11,104 nucleotides of DNA from Clostridia bacterium (GCA_028710055.1 JAQUSX010000008.1:1-11104), one strand, 5' to 3'; counted from the stretch's first letter, positions 1-7,808 are shown. Notes: a model not told the origin generated them from the letters alone. Numbers and translations are program-made.

Positions 1-167
1 ATTTCAATCCACGCACCCTCCGCGGGGTGCGACGTGCCACATAATCTGCGCATATGGGAAATACCCGATTTCAATCCACGCACCCTACGCGGGGTGCGAC
101 TGAATGGGAAAAAGGTAGAAGTCAACCTAGTATGATTTCAATCCACGCACCCTACGCGGGGTGCGAC
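1..167 (-). CRISPR. Type I-C CRISPR array, leader-proximal end (3 repeats, 2 spacers, continues beyond window)
   Basis: Three 33-nt repeats lie at 1-33, 68-100 and 135-167, separated by two 34-nt spacers (34-67 and 101-134). On the minus strand each repeat begins GTCGCACCCC and ends GTGGATTGAAAT, the classical type I-C form. Repeat bases 3-9 and 16-22 pair as a 7-bp stem around a 6-nt loop. The last 11 bases (TGGATTGAAAT) match the expected crRNA 5' handle left by Cas5c. The 68-100 and 135-167 repeats are identical. The 1-33 repeat differs by one loop base (repeat base 14, T to G). The base following the repeat on the minus strand is C in both complete spacers, so a 34-nt repeat with 33-nt spacers is equally possible. 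The AT-rich leader and cas2 lie at the 168 side, so transcription runs right to left and 135-167 is the newest end. The window starts exactly on a repeat, so the array length is unknown. Confidence 0.97.
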
Positions 168-173
168 TCTAAT

Positions 174-220
174 TTAAAAAAAATAAAAGAATTAAAGAAA
201 AATTATTAAAAAAAATAAAA
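174..220. repeat. 15-bp direct repeat of phased A-tracts in the leader
   Basis: The sequence TTAAAAAAAATAAAA occurs identically at 174-188 and 206-220 on the plus strand, offset by 32 bp, close to three helical turns. A further A5 tract (198-202) sits about one turn from the second copy. Phased A-tracts are known to curve DNA. The sequence is low complexity, so the exact match may be chance. A role in bending the leader is an inference. Confidence 0.5.
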
Positions 221-240
221 TAAATACTTACTTTATAGTA

Positions 241-269
241 ATAATATCATATAAATTTTCAAAAAACAA
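241..269 (-). promoter_or_regulatory. Candidate array promoter in the leader
   Basis: On the minus strand there is a TTGTTT -35-like hexamer (269-264), a 17-nt spacer and a TATTAT -10-like hexamer (246-241). Transcription would start near 234, about 65 nt before the first repeat. The spacing is ideal, but both hexamers are imperfect and the region is so AT-rich that chance matches are likely. Its location within the leader is the main support. Confidence 0.4.
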
Positions 270-312
270 TCTCTGTTACAAACTTAAAGCAAAATTACCT
301 ACGGTTCGCAAA

Positions 313-603
313 TCATATAATTAACGCACCTTCAGGATTATATGACTCCTTTATGCCATAATGCTCGACCTTCATTTCCCACTTGTTACCTAAATGATAA
401 AATCGTAGACTGTCTTTTTTTTGGTCCATAATTTGCAACAGTCTAGATTTTAATTTCAAAATTGTCCCATAATCAGTATTTATTTCAAATACGGAATTTT
501 GGACGCGTTGTCCGTAATTTTGACATGCTTTGGCGATTTGCCTTAGTCTTGTCTTGCCTGCCGCATCAACAGTAGTTACGTCATAAGTTATTAACATTAA
601 CAT
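313..603 (-). CDS. cas2: CRISPR-associated endonuclease Cas2 (type I-C)
   Basis: Cas2 forms a dimer that bridges two Cas1 dimers in the spacer-integration complex. The protein is 96 residues, the usual size for type I-C. It opens with the hydrophobic first beta strand MLMLITYDV, ending in the conserved Asp8. The family segment YGQRVQNSVFE follows at 30-40, within the ferredoxin-like fold. The start ATG (601-603) shares one base with the cas1 stop (TAATG), and no clear ribosome binding site is visible, so translation is probably coupled to cas1. A second in-frame ATG at codon 3 is possible, but the longer N-terminus matches the typical MLVLITYDV start of relatives. It is the last gene of the operon and is followed by the leader. 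Confidence 0.96.
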   Translation of the reverse strand: MLMLITYDVTTVDAAGKTRLRQIAKACQNYGQRVQNSVFEINTDYGTILKLKSRLLQIMDQKKDSLRFYHLGNKWEMKVEHYGIKESYNPEGALII

Positions 604-1622
604 TATTTCAATAAATAAGGCGGATATTCCTTAATCTCCTTTCTAAGATATTTTCCAAAAAGTGATGCTTGCACGAAAGGCAATAATCCAAAAGATATTT
701 TTTCACCCAAGTACTGATGTTGTATAGTTTCTTTCTTCTTTTCCTGCCATAGTTTTATCAATTTTTTTCTTCCATCATCATTTAAAAATACAGTCCCGCC
801 CAGTAAATAATCAAAATCTTCTTTTCCTAACTGTTTTAGATTAAATACACTAACAACAAACCTATCGATAATAGCCCTGAATTCTTCTATCATATCCAGC
901 GCCAATGACTGTCTTCCCGAGCGCAACGTATGAAAAAATCCTATATATGGATCAATGCCGGCCGTTTCTAATGCTGATCCAATGACATTTGATTGCATAG
1001 TATATAGCAGCGATAAAACTGCGTTAATTTCGTCAAGTGGCGGTCTTTTGCTTCGACCGTGAAATACAAAATCGTCCACTCGAAAAAATTTGTCAAACAA
1101 ATTGAAATATATGTGAGAAATATTGCCTTCGATGCCACGCAAAACGTCTATATCTTCCTCTATATATAACTGCTTTGTAAAGTAATTTATATCTTCCATT
1201 AATTTTGACAGGCTTCCGTCTTCGTCTGTTTCGGGATAATCTCTTAAAGAACGGGATATAAAAAACTTAATATTGCAAAATTTCGCACCTATCGTGTTTC
1301 TGATTAAATTTAGGCGTGAATCATTATCTTCAAATGTTTTAATTTGCGCGACTCTGGTAAAAACGTTACCTTTTGTTTCTCCAACGATTTTTGCCAAAAA
1401 TTTTCCGTTTGGCGAGAGAAAGGAAAGAGCAATATTATTTTCCGCGCATTTGCCCATAACTTTTGGACTGCAACCTTGATAATTAAAACACACTATTTCC
1501 TCTATTATACAAAGCGGTAAACGAGTTTCTTTTTCATCCGTTTTCACAATGATATTTTCGCCGTCTAATGATAAAAACGCATTTTCGCTGGTTATATATA
1601 AAGTATTAAGTAATTTTTTCAT
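603..1622 (-). CDS. cas1: CRISPR-associated integrase Cas1 (type I-C)
   Basis: Cas1 is the metal-dependent integrase that joins prespacers to the leader-end repeat, acting with Cas2 and, in this subtype, Cas4. The protein is 339 residues, close to the roughly 340 usual for type I-C. The N-terminal beta domain begins MKKLLNTLYITSENAFLSLDG, and the alpha-helical catalytic domain follows. The metal-binding residues are recognisable: Glu165 in LRGIEGNISH, His231 in FFHTLRSGRQSLALD, and the acidic cluster Asp243/Glu246 in LALDMIEEFR. The start overlaps the end of cas4 by 17 nt, and a GGA lies five bases upstream of the ATG, so initiation is likely coupled. No truncation or active-site change is seen. 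Confidence 0.97.
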   Translation of the reverse strand: MKKLLNTLYITSENAFLSLDGENIIVKTDEKETRLPLCIIEEIVCFNYQGCSPKVMGKCAENNIALSFLSPNGKFLAKIVGETKGNVFTRVAQIKTFEDNDSRLNLIRNTIGAKFCNIKFFISRSLRDYPETDEDGSLSKLMEDINYFTKQLYIEEDIDVLRGIEGNISHIYFNLFDKFFRVDDFVFHGRSKRPPLDEINAVLSLLYTMQSNVIGSALETAGIDPYIGFFHTLRSGRQSLALDMIEEFRAIIDRFVVSVFNLKQLGKEDFDYLLGGTVFLNDDGRKKLIKLWQEKKKETIQHQYLGEKISFGLLPFVQASLFGKYLRKEIKEYPPYLLK

Positions 1623-2289
1623 TTTGTTCCAAAATCATTTTTTTAATCGAATTATCTTTTGCGTAGCACTTTGGCAAGCACACATCGGCAAGCGAACACC
1701 CGCCGCAGTTTTGGTCGGATTCTTTTTGCGGTATAATATTATTGGATAAAGCAAAAACAACTTCTTGATATACTTTAAAAAATAAATCGTCTAGCTCTTT
1801 ATTGGCGCTAACAGTAATTCGCTTTTTAATATCGCAGTAGTATAAAATTATTTTCGCGTCACAGCCAAACATTTCGTCGACGCAAAGTTTTTGTCCGTAC
1901 ATTTGAACGGCATCGTCCATACTGTAATCGGAAACGTTTTTTGGTTTAGCTTTTTTATATTCAATTATAGCAAAATTAAATTTGTCTCCGTATTTGGAAA
2001 CATATACGCCTTGGGGAGAGCGGGTCAGCTCCAAGGCGTCGATTTTTCCGACAAGTTTATAAAAATCATTATAAACCGGCACCGCCCGCTCTGTTATTTT
2101 TGTCTGCGTATTTGTGACAAGTTTTGCGTTGTCAACACGAGTATGTATAACGTCGCCGATAGTCACTAAGACATTACTTTGCCAATCGCAATTTATATTC
2201 ATAAGCCCCCAGCGTTTTGGACAATACAAATAATGTTGCAGATTACGCAACTGTATATAGTCCAAACTATCTGACTTCGATTTCGACAT
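1606..2289 (-). CDS. cas4: CRISPR-associated exonuclease Cas4 (type I-C, RecB-like, 4Fe-4S)
   Basis: Cas4 associates with Cas1-Cas2, trims prespacers and helps choose PAM-adjacent DNA with correct orientation. From the ATG at 2289 the protein is 227 residues. It has an N-terminal cluster cysteine (Cys23 in YLYCPKRW), the RecB-nuclease motifs GKIDAL (Asp84) and IIEYKKAK (Glu110, Lys112), and a C-terminal cluster with Cys195, Cys198 and Cys204 in the usual C-x2-C-x5-C spacing plus an extra Cys208. The frame stays open 20 codons further upstream to an ATG at 2349. I chose 2289 because relatives begin close to the conserved QLRNLQHYLYCPKRW segment. This start overlaps cas7 by 23 nt and has no clear ribosome binding site. 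A TTG at 2265 is a weaker alternative. Confidence 0.93.
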   Translation of the reverse strand: MSKSKSDSLDYIQLRNLQHYLYCPKRWGLMNINCDWQSNVLVTIGDVIHTRVDNAKLVTNTQTKITERAVPVYNDFYKLVGKIDALELTRSPQGVYVSKYGDKFNFAIIEYKKAKPKNVSDYSMDDAVQMYGQKLCVDEMFGCDAKIILYYCDIKKRITVSANKELDDLFFKVYQEVVFALSNNIIPQKESDQNCGGCSLADVCLPKCYAKDNSIKKMILEQNEKIT

Positions 2290-3118
2290 TTTGTGGAACG
2301 TTATTAATTGTAACTTCGTAATCACCGTACTGACGCGTAGGACCTTCAATAATTTTTTTAATTTTTACGGACTCAAAGACTTTATGAGACGGCGCGTTAC
2401 CAAGCTCGCTTTGATGTTTAAATATAATAAGTTTACGCATACAAAGTTTACCGCGTAGCGAACTGTGGTCGTGCTCGAACATATTTTCGATCGCTTCCCA
2501 AAGCAAAGTTAAATCATTGTCGTCAAAACCCGTTTTATTAGCAAGCAGCGCAGAAACATAGCCTTCCGCACGGTAAAGTCCGTAAGGAACGATGTTTTTC
2601 TTGCCCATCGTATTAGACTTATCTTTCATATCATCTTCAGTCGTCAAAGCCTGACGAGTGATAGTCAATTCCTGCGGAAAAATGGGGTCAACGCTTTTCG
2701 CAAAGTTAAGCTGTACGGGTCCTCTTACAATGCCGCACTGATCTTTTCCGGTACTCATAACAAAACCGAACGTACGCACGTCATAATAATTTTCGCACAT
2801 GTATTCCTGCGCTTTTTTTACGTCGTTTTTGTTTTTACCTTCTTTTCCGGTTTCGAGATTTAAAGCTTTATACGCAATCGTGAATTTTGTGTTTAACGCT
2901 TGGTCGTTTTTAACCAAAATATTATATTTTTCTTCGCCTTGCTTAACGATTTCAACATAATTTCGTATTTTGCGTTTCAAACAAACGTCTGTGACTATGC
3001 CAAGGTTTGATTCCACGTCTACGCGCGGCATATTGCCCGCGTCAGGGTCACCGTTTGGGTTTCCGTTTTCCACATCGAAAAGAATTACAAATTCATATCT
3101 GTTTTTTAGTTCGCTCAT
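2267..3118 (-). CDS. cas7c: Cascade backbone subunit Cas7c (Csd2)
   Basis: Cas7c is the RAMP-fold protein that polymerises along the crRNA spacer to form the type I-C Cascade backbone. The protein is 283 residues, typical for Csd2. Family signatures are clear: the N-terminal NGNPNGDPDAGNMPRVD at 18-34, YYDVRTFGFVMSTG at 111-124, GIVRGPVQLNFAKSVDPI at 129-146 and GLYRAEGYVSA at 180-190. The start is firmly set by an AGGAGG (3132-3127) eight bases upstream of the ATG. That site lies inside the last codons of cas8c, whose stop abuts this start (TAAATG). This is among the strongest ribosome binding sites in the operon, which fits a subunit needed in many copies per complex. Confidence 0.97.
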   Translation of the reverse strand: MSELKNRYEFVILFDVENGNPNGDPDAGNMPRVDVESNLGIVTDVCLKRKIRNYVEIVKQGEEKYNILVKNDQALNTKFTIAYKALNLETGKEGKNKNDVKKAQEYMCENYYDVRTFGFVMSTGKDQCGIVRGPVQLNFAKSVDPIFPQELTITRQALTTEDDMKDKSNTMGKKNIVPYGLYRAEGYVSALLANKTGFDDNDLTLLWEAIENMFEHDHSSLRGKLCMRKLIIFKHQSELGNAPSHKVFESVKIKKIIEGPTRQYGDYEVTINNVPQNVEIEVR

Positions 3119-3472
3119 TTATCTATCCTCCTTTTTTGTATAAAGATCTTTGTTTTGCTGATAGTAGCCTAAAATAAATTTACCTTGTTCTTCGATATCG
3201 AGTTTTTTGGGAAAGCTGTCGTTAAGACTACCCATTATTTCGCTCATAATGCTTTCCAAAAACCCAGATTTTTCAAGTTTCGTTATATGATTTTGCGCAA
3301 GAATTAATAGTCTTGGAAAAACCATAGCCGGAGTCGCGCACGCTGACGAAAAATATCTCGATTTTATACCCGCGTTTACTCCAGGTATAGCTTCCGACTG
3401 CAGTTTTTCGAGCACGGCAAACAGTCTTCCGCATAAATAAGCGGGATTAGCGTTAGTTTTGTTTAAACTCAT
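3119..3472 (-). CDS. cas11c: Internally translated small subunit Cas11c (C-terminal part of cas8c)
   Basis: In type I-C, as in I-B and I-D, the small subunit Cas11 is known to be made from an internal start within the large-subunit gene. Here codon 474 of cas8c is an ATG (3472-3470) preceded by AAAGGAG (3490-3484), an 11-nt spacing. Translation from it in the same frame gives 117 residues, starting MSLNKTNANPAYLCGRLFAV, which is the size expected for Cas11c. It covers the helical C-terminal domain of Cas8c. The product would line the belly of Cascade and stabilise non-target-strand binding. The spacing is slightly longer than ideal. Expression is an inference from the site, the size and the known behaviour of the subtype. 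Confidence 0.75.
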   Translation of the reverse strand: MSLNKTNANPAYLCGRLFAVLEKLQSEAIPGVNAGIKSRYFSSACATPAMVFPRLLILAQNHITKLEKSGFLESIMSEIMGSLNDSFPKKLDIEEQGKFILGYYQQNKDLYTKKEDR

Positions 3473-4891
3473 TGTTATTTTTTCTCCTTTATTAAAAATT
3501 CTTTGACTACGACTAAGATACGCTTTTATGATTGAAATTCGCGTATCGTTAATTTTGACAAACTTACTTTTGTCTGTATCCTGATCCGTTTTTATTCGTC
3601 GAACGATACTCGACAGTAAATTTGCCGGATACATTCCGCCGTTTAGTATCGCTGAAAACAACCCGCTAACGAGCGAAGGATTAGGGTCTTTATTTGTGCT
3701 GTTAGGGGAAATTGTTTCATAAATAATTTTTGAAACCGACGGGATTTTTTGGTCATTATAAAGTCTTAAATCATCATAATGTTGTTTGATATAATGCAAT
3801 GTTTTGCCAAAAGTGTTGACATAGAAAAATTTAATAGTAAGTCTGCTAGCGTTTGGTTTAATTCCTAAGACGTAAAATTTTGTATCTAATAGAGTTAACG
3901 CCGTTTCATCAAATTGTTTTCCCTGTCGAATATAATCGAGACAATTTTTTACAGTTTTACTTGTCTCCTCGCTTTCTTCAATAAAATTATTCGCTACGGC
4001 GTATGACTCGGCGATTTCTAACGGACTTACATTGCTTTCCGCCCAAAATAGAAGCGTCACGTCGCCTAAATAAGCGTGATTATATGGACTTTCAGTCAAA
4101 GCATTAAAAGCGGACGTGTACTTTTTCATGATATCTACGCTTACACTCGCTACTTGACCTTGTTCCATATTAAAGGATTCTTCCGCAGGATTATTAACAC
4201 ATACTATATTTGTGCCAACCGACATTCCTCCTTTTATACCTTTTAAATTATCATGCAATCTTGCTATCGGCAAATACTCACCGCAAATAGAACAATAAGA
4301 CGAATATTCCGCATCGCTTTCGTTTTGTTTTTTGTTTAGTTCATTCCATAATTTAGTAATTTCTTTGTCGTAGCACGCCAATGAGTTGATATCTGATTCC
4401 AAACAATAAGTAAACTTTGCGGACGCATACCCTTTGCCTAATGAATTTATAAATGAATTATTTAATTCATTTTCCGGTCTCCATTTAGCCGAAAACTTAT
4501 ATAGAGCTTGAGCCATGCCGCTTTCTATATTTGCGAATGCATTTGCTTTTTCTTGATAATCAGAAAAAGATTTGGTTGATTTGTCGGTAATACAGAATTT
4601 GTCTTTATCAAATTCCATTCCGAAAATATAAACGGGTCTATGTTCTAAAAAATTCGCTTTTATTGAAGTCGCGTTTATTCTTTCCGGTAAAATTTCAGTT
4701 ATCGGCAAATCTTTTGTCTTGCCTTTTTCAAGAACAGTTTTTGTGTGCGGCAAGATATTTACCATTTCGCCTTCGGTGTTTAAAACAATGACATAGCCAA
4801 TATCTATTTTTGAATATCCCATAGGTGGCAAGGGGCTATTGGGTAAACTTTTTAAACAATCGTAATAGCGGCTTAATGCGTTTATTATCAT
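3119..4891 (-). CDS. cas8c: Cascade large subunit Cas8c (Csd1)
   Basis: Cas8c is the large subunit of type I-C Cascade. It recognises the PAM and takes part in Cas3 recruitment. The protein is 590 residues, within the usual Csd1 range. It begins MIINALSRYYDCL, as relatives do. It has a CxxC pair (Cys200, Cys203, in SSYCSICGEYLPIARLHD) that may bind zinc, the conserved LGIKPNASRLTIKF region (342-355), and the C-terminal segment AYLCGRLFAVLEKLQ (484-498), which belongs to the small-subunit-like domain. The start shares ATGA with the end of cas5 (4-nt overlap), and a GGGGGTGA ribosome binding site lies just upstream. A second translation start inside the gene is annotated separately. Confidence 0.96.
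   Translation of the reverse strand: MIINALSRYYDCLKSLPNSPLPPMGYSKIDIGYVIVLNTEGEMVNILPHTKTVLEKGKTKDLPITEILPERINATSIKANFLEHRPVYIFGMEFDKDKFCITDKSTKSFSDYQEKANAFANIESGMAQALYKFSAKWRPENELNNSFINSLGKGYASAKFTYCLESDINSLACYDKEITKLWNELNKKQNESDAEYSSYCSICGEYLPIARLHDNLKGIKGGMSVGTNIVCVNNPAEESFNMEQGQVASVSVDIMKKYTSAFNALTESPYNHAYLGDVTLLFWAESNVSPLEIAESYAVANNFIEESEETSKTVKNCLDYIRQGKQFDETALTLLDTKFYVLGIKPNASRLTIKFFYVNTFGKTLHYIKQHYDDLRLYNDQKIPSVSKIIYETISPNSTNKDPNPSLVSGLFSAILNGGMYPANLLSSIVRRIKTDQDTDKSKFVKINDTRISIIKAYLSRSQRIFNKGEKITMSLNKTNANPAYLCGRLFAVLEKLQSEAIPGVNAGIKSRYFSSACATPAMVFPRLLILAQNHITKLEKSGFLESIMSEIMGSLNDSFPKKLDIEEQGKFILGYYQQNKDLYTKKEDR
3484..3490 (-). promoter_or_regulatory. Internal ribosome binding site for Cas11c
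   Basis: AAAGGAG on the minus strand within cas8c encodes part of FNKGEK and sits 11 nt before an in-frame ATG. Its position at the boundary of the small-subunit-like domain makes a chance occurrence less likely. Confidence 0.65.
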
Positions 4892-5562
4892 TTGTTCACC
4901 CCCGTTTTTTCAAAATATTCGGCTACGTCAATAATGCCGTTTACCATTTTTGGTCTGTACCAAATCGGTTCACCCTTGTTCGACCAATTCCCTTCTTTAT
5001 CTGCGGGTGAAAATTTCAGGTCGTACAGCATAAACCCCAAATCTACCTCGCCGATAAGCGGACTTTTTGGTATTTCTTCAACGTATTCGAATTGCGCCGA
5101 AAATTCCCTGCATCCAAGCACGGGAACTTTTACATATTGACCGTTTTTCATTCTTCGCGTAGCTATAGCGTAATGTTTTTCCGCGTCTTCGCCGTCGATG
5201 ACGTCGAAATGCGCTTCAACGCCATACGCAACATCGACAAGTATCAATGCGCCTCTCTGATTAATATTATCTCCGCCGCGATAGAGACTGATGTCAATAT
5301 CAGGATTGGTCATTTGTTGTTTTACCTTGCCTAGTAAAAGTTTTTCTTTCATTTCATTGCGCCGAATATTCGAGTATTTTATCGGATTTAAAACGTGAAT
5401 TTTGTCTATTGACCATTTTATTTGCGGTTTCCAATAAATGCTTTCAATCACGCCCCTCATGGCGGACGGCGTCGGCACGTCATAACTAACTCGTTCGACT
5501 TTCATTTCCGGTCGGGTAAAACAAGCGTAATCGCCTTTGATTAGTAACTTAATTCCGTACAT
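4888..5562 (-). CDS. cas5c: Cas5c (Cas5d), pre-crRNA endonuclease and Cascade subunit
   Basis: In type I-C, which lacks Cas6, Cas5c cuts the precursor RNA at the 3' base of the repeat hairpin and stays bound to the 5' handle. No cas6 is present in this window, which agrees. The protein is 224 residues. It has the conserved PTPSAMRGVIESIYWKP (30-46), with Tyr43 near the expected catalytic tyrosine, Lys129-His130 in AEKHYAIATRR, matching the Lys-His pair of characterised Cas5d enzymes, and LGCREFSAQF (149-158). The start is supported by AAGGAGG (5574-5568) five bases upstream. The gene follows cas3 after 13 nt and overlaps cas8c by 4 nt (ATGA). Confidence 0.96.
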   Translation of the reverse strand: MYGIKLLIKGDYACFTRPEMKVERVSYDVPTPSAMRGVIESIYWKPQIKWSIDKIHVLNPIKYSNIRRNEMKEKLLLGKVKQQMTNPDIDISLYRGGDNINQRGALILVDVAYGVEAHFDVIDGEDAEKHYAIATRRMKNGQYVKVPVLGCREFSAQFEYVEEIPKSPLIGEVDLGFMLYDLKFSPADKEGNWSNKGEPIWYRPKMVNGIIDVAEYFEKTGVNK

Positions 5563-5575
5563 TTTTTCCTCCTTT

Positions 5576-7768
5576 TTATAAATTTATAAAATTGTCTTGT
5601 CCTTCAATGTCGAATTTTAATCCATAATTCTTATCATAATATCGACTGTCTTCGAGACAATAAGTACCGTCTTTTGTTTGACTTACGCAATTATTTGACA
5701 AAAGTTTTTTAAGTTCGTATTCGTAAATCGAAATAACGTATTTTTGCAAAGCTCTTTTTAAAACGATTGTGGGATTGTATTCTATTTGTTTTAAAATTTT
5801 TTCACTATCGCAGTTCTTTATTATTAGGTCCACAGTCGCGTTATCTAGGTAATTAAAATCCTGCGCATAATCTGAAAATCTGACGCTAAAAAAAGGAATT
5901 TTTTTATCTTCTATGAGAATTTTCGTTTTGTCAAAGTACGCCGAAAAATCAAGCGTTGTAATAGTATCGATTTTATTTTCAAATAATTTTTCAAAATATT
6001 CTCTGCACGGTTCCGGTTGGTCTATATCTGCAAAATTACGCAAAAGATTTTTCGTAATTTGAATTTTTGTCATAGTTTCACTATTTTTCACGTCTTCAAC
6101 ATCGCTCAACCAGAAAATTTTCGTATCGCCGTAATTTCTTTTGCCCTCTCTGTTGCATCTGCCAGCGCATTGTAAAATTGAATCGATGCCGTTAATCCAT
6201 CTGTAGGCGTTTTCAAAATCCAAGTCCACTCCCGCTTCCACCAAAGAAGTTGAAACGACGGTGATGGGAATATTGAATGATAAATCATTTTTTATTTCGT
6301 CTATAATGCGTTTTCGGTCATTCGGTGTAAGCCATGTGGTCAAAAAATATTTTTTTGCGTCTATAATATTTTCGTATATTATGCGCGCTTGTTTTTTTGA
6401 GTTTGTCACAATTAAATTTGATTTTTTTAGATCAAGTTGTTGACAAAATTCGATAAGAGAAATTTCGCCTATGTTTGAAATTTTACTGCGTTTAAATAAA
6501 GAATAGTCTGATTTATCATCAACCAAATCTTCCGCTTCGCTCAAGATATCTATAAACTTATCGGGATTAGGCATAGTCGCGGTCATAAATACTGCGTCAG
6601 CGCCATATTCGGACGTGAGTATTTTTATCGCTTCGTAGCACGGTTTCAGACATTTTAGCGGTATCGTTTGCAGTTCGTCAAAACAAATAACGCTGTCGCG
6701 TAAATTATGTAATTTTCTAAGCCTGCTGTTTTTATTTGTATAAAAAGATTCGAAAAATTGTAAATTAGTAGTTATAATTATCGGGGCGTCCCAGTTTTCC
6801 GTAGCGAATTTGTATTTTTCCTGTTCCTCCGGAGTTAATTTTTCCAAGTCAAAATTTGAGTGGTGTTCTATTACGTTTTCTTCGCCGAAAATCTTTTTTA
6901 GCTCTTTTGCGTTTTGATCTATTATGCTTGTATAGGGAACAACATAAATAATTCTTTTTTTGTGTTTTTCTGACAATCTATTTAGAGCAAACCTTATAGA
7001 AGTCAGCGTTTTTCCGCTTCCCGTAGGCATATCGAGTTTGAAAAGAGATTTTTCGCTTTTTATATGTTTTATAGATTGGTTGGAGAAACTTTTTCTCGCT
7101 TTGTTTATCGGCGTATCGGCGGAAAATTTTGATAAATAATCATTAAGTTTATTTAGTAATTGCGTAAAATCAACTTCTATTCCTCTGTCTTGCTTCCCTT
7201 TACTGAAAGTTTCGGAATCAATCCAATCCGCATCCACCAAAGCGGATAAAAGCATGCGGATTTTTGTTGAAAAACGCAATGAAAAATATCCTCGATTCTG
7301 ATAATAATCGTCTATTGTGAGCTTTAAATTATCGGTTATTTTTTGAATATCTTCAAATTTCGCTTCTTCAATCATTTTATGATACGCTTCATTAACATCA
7401 AATTTCTTTTTTAATCTTGCCGCCAAAGTATTGTTCTCTATATCAACCGCAGTGCCGCCGTTATTTAGACCTGTATGGTGACTCGCAATAACGTAAGCCA
7501 TAATCTGTGAAAACAGATTTTCGGGCTGACGTTCAATCGCGATTTGGGCGCCAAATGTAGCGTGATCTACCCTTATATTTTTTCCTTTCAATCTGTCTTG
7601 AAAACTCTCTTGGTATTTTCCCAAGTCGTGTAATAAGCCTATTTTATAACCTAAACCTTCGTCGTTTTTTCCGCAATTTCCCGCGCATATTATCGCCACG
7701 CTATTAAGATGTTCTTCTAAAGTCTGCCACTCTTTCTCTTCACTTGTGTGAGCGTAAAATTTATTCAT
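5576..7768 (-). CDS. cas3: Cas3 helicase-nuclease (HD + DExD/H superfamily 2)
   Basis: Cas3 is recruited to Cascade bound at its target, then unwinds and degrades the DNA. The protein is 730 residues with both domains fused. The N-terminal HD nuclease has His20, His47-Asp48 in LLHDLGK, His69, His97-His98 in ASHHTG and Asp179 in ALVDADW. The helicase part has Walker A MPTGSGKT (247-254), DELQ (364-367) as motif II, TAT (396-398) as motif III, the STSLVEAGVDLDF segment (506-518), and QCAGRCNR (533-540) as motif VI. All catalytic motifs look intact. The start is supported by AAAGGTGA five bases upstream. It is the first gene of the operon, about 34 nt downstream of the predicted transcription start. 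Confidence 0.97.
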   Translation of the reverse strand: MNKFYAHTSEEKEWQTLEEHLNSVAIICAGNCGKNDEGLGYKIGLLHDLGKYQESFQDRLKGKNIRVDHATFGAQIAIERQPENLFSQIMAYVIASHHTGLNNGGTAVDIENNTLAARLKKKFDVNEAYHKMIEEAKFEDIQKITDNLKLTIDDYYQNRGYFSLRFSTKIRMLLSALVDADWIDSETFSKGKQDRGIEVDFTQLLNKLNDYLSKFSADTPINKARKSFSNQSIKHIKSEKSLFKLDMPTGSGKTLTSIRFALNRLSEKHKKRIIYVVPYTSIIDQNAKELKKIFGEENVIEHHSNFDLEKLTPEEQEKYKFATENWDAPIIITTNLQFFESFYTNKNSRLRKLHNLRDSVICFDELQTIPLKCLKPCYEAIKILTSEYGADAVFMTATMPNPDKFIDILSEAEDLVDDKSDYSLFKRSKISNIGEISLIEFCQQLDLKKSNLIVTNSKKQARIIYENIIDAKKYFLTTWLTPNDRKRIIDEIKNDLSFNIPITVVSTSLVEAGVDLDFENAYRWINGIDSILQCAGRCNREGKRNYGDTKIFWLSDVEDVKNSETMTKIQITKNLLRNFADIDQPEPCREYFEKLFENKIDTITTLDFSAYFDKTKILIEDKKIPFFSVRFSDYAQDFNYLDNATVDLIIKNCDSEKILKQIEYNPTIVLKRALQKYVISIYEYELKKLLSNNCVSQTKDGTYCLEDSRYYDKNYGLKFDIEGQDNFINL

Positions 7769-7808
7769 AATTCACCTTTAAATACTATTAAAAACTTCTA
7801 GTACATTT

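Larger units (their letters stand above)
168..312 (-). promoter_or_regulatory. CRISPR leader
   Basis: This stretch between the cas2 stop and the first repeat has no open reading frame of note and is extremely AT-rich. Reading toward the array it is dominated by T runs up to 8 long. Its position, immediately upstream of the leader-proximal repeat and directly after the adaptation genes, is that of a type I-C leader. Leaders hold the array promoter and the sequences that direct Cas1-Cas2 integration. No intrinsic terminator hairpin is visible after cas2, so read-through from the cas operon into the array is possible. Confidence 0.85.

Noticed and set aside
34..134. Shared octamer ATGGGAAA in both spacers
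   Set aside because: An 8-base match between two 34-nt spacers, at different offsets, is modest and can be chance. The rest of the spacers are unrelated.
1606..2349. Longer Cas4 starting at the ATG at 2349
   Set aside because: The extra 20 residues lie wholly within cas7, do not resemble Cas4 N-termini and would give an 83-nt overlap. The ATG at 2289 is closer to the conserved start of the family.
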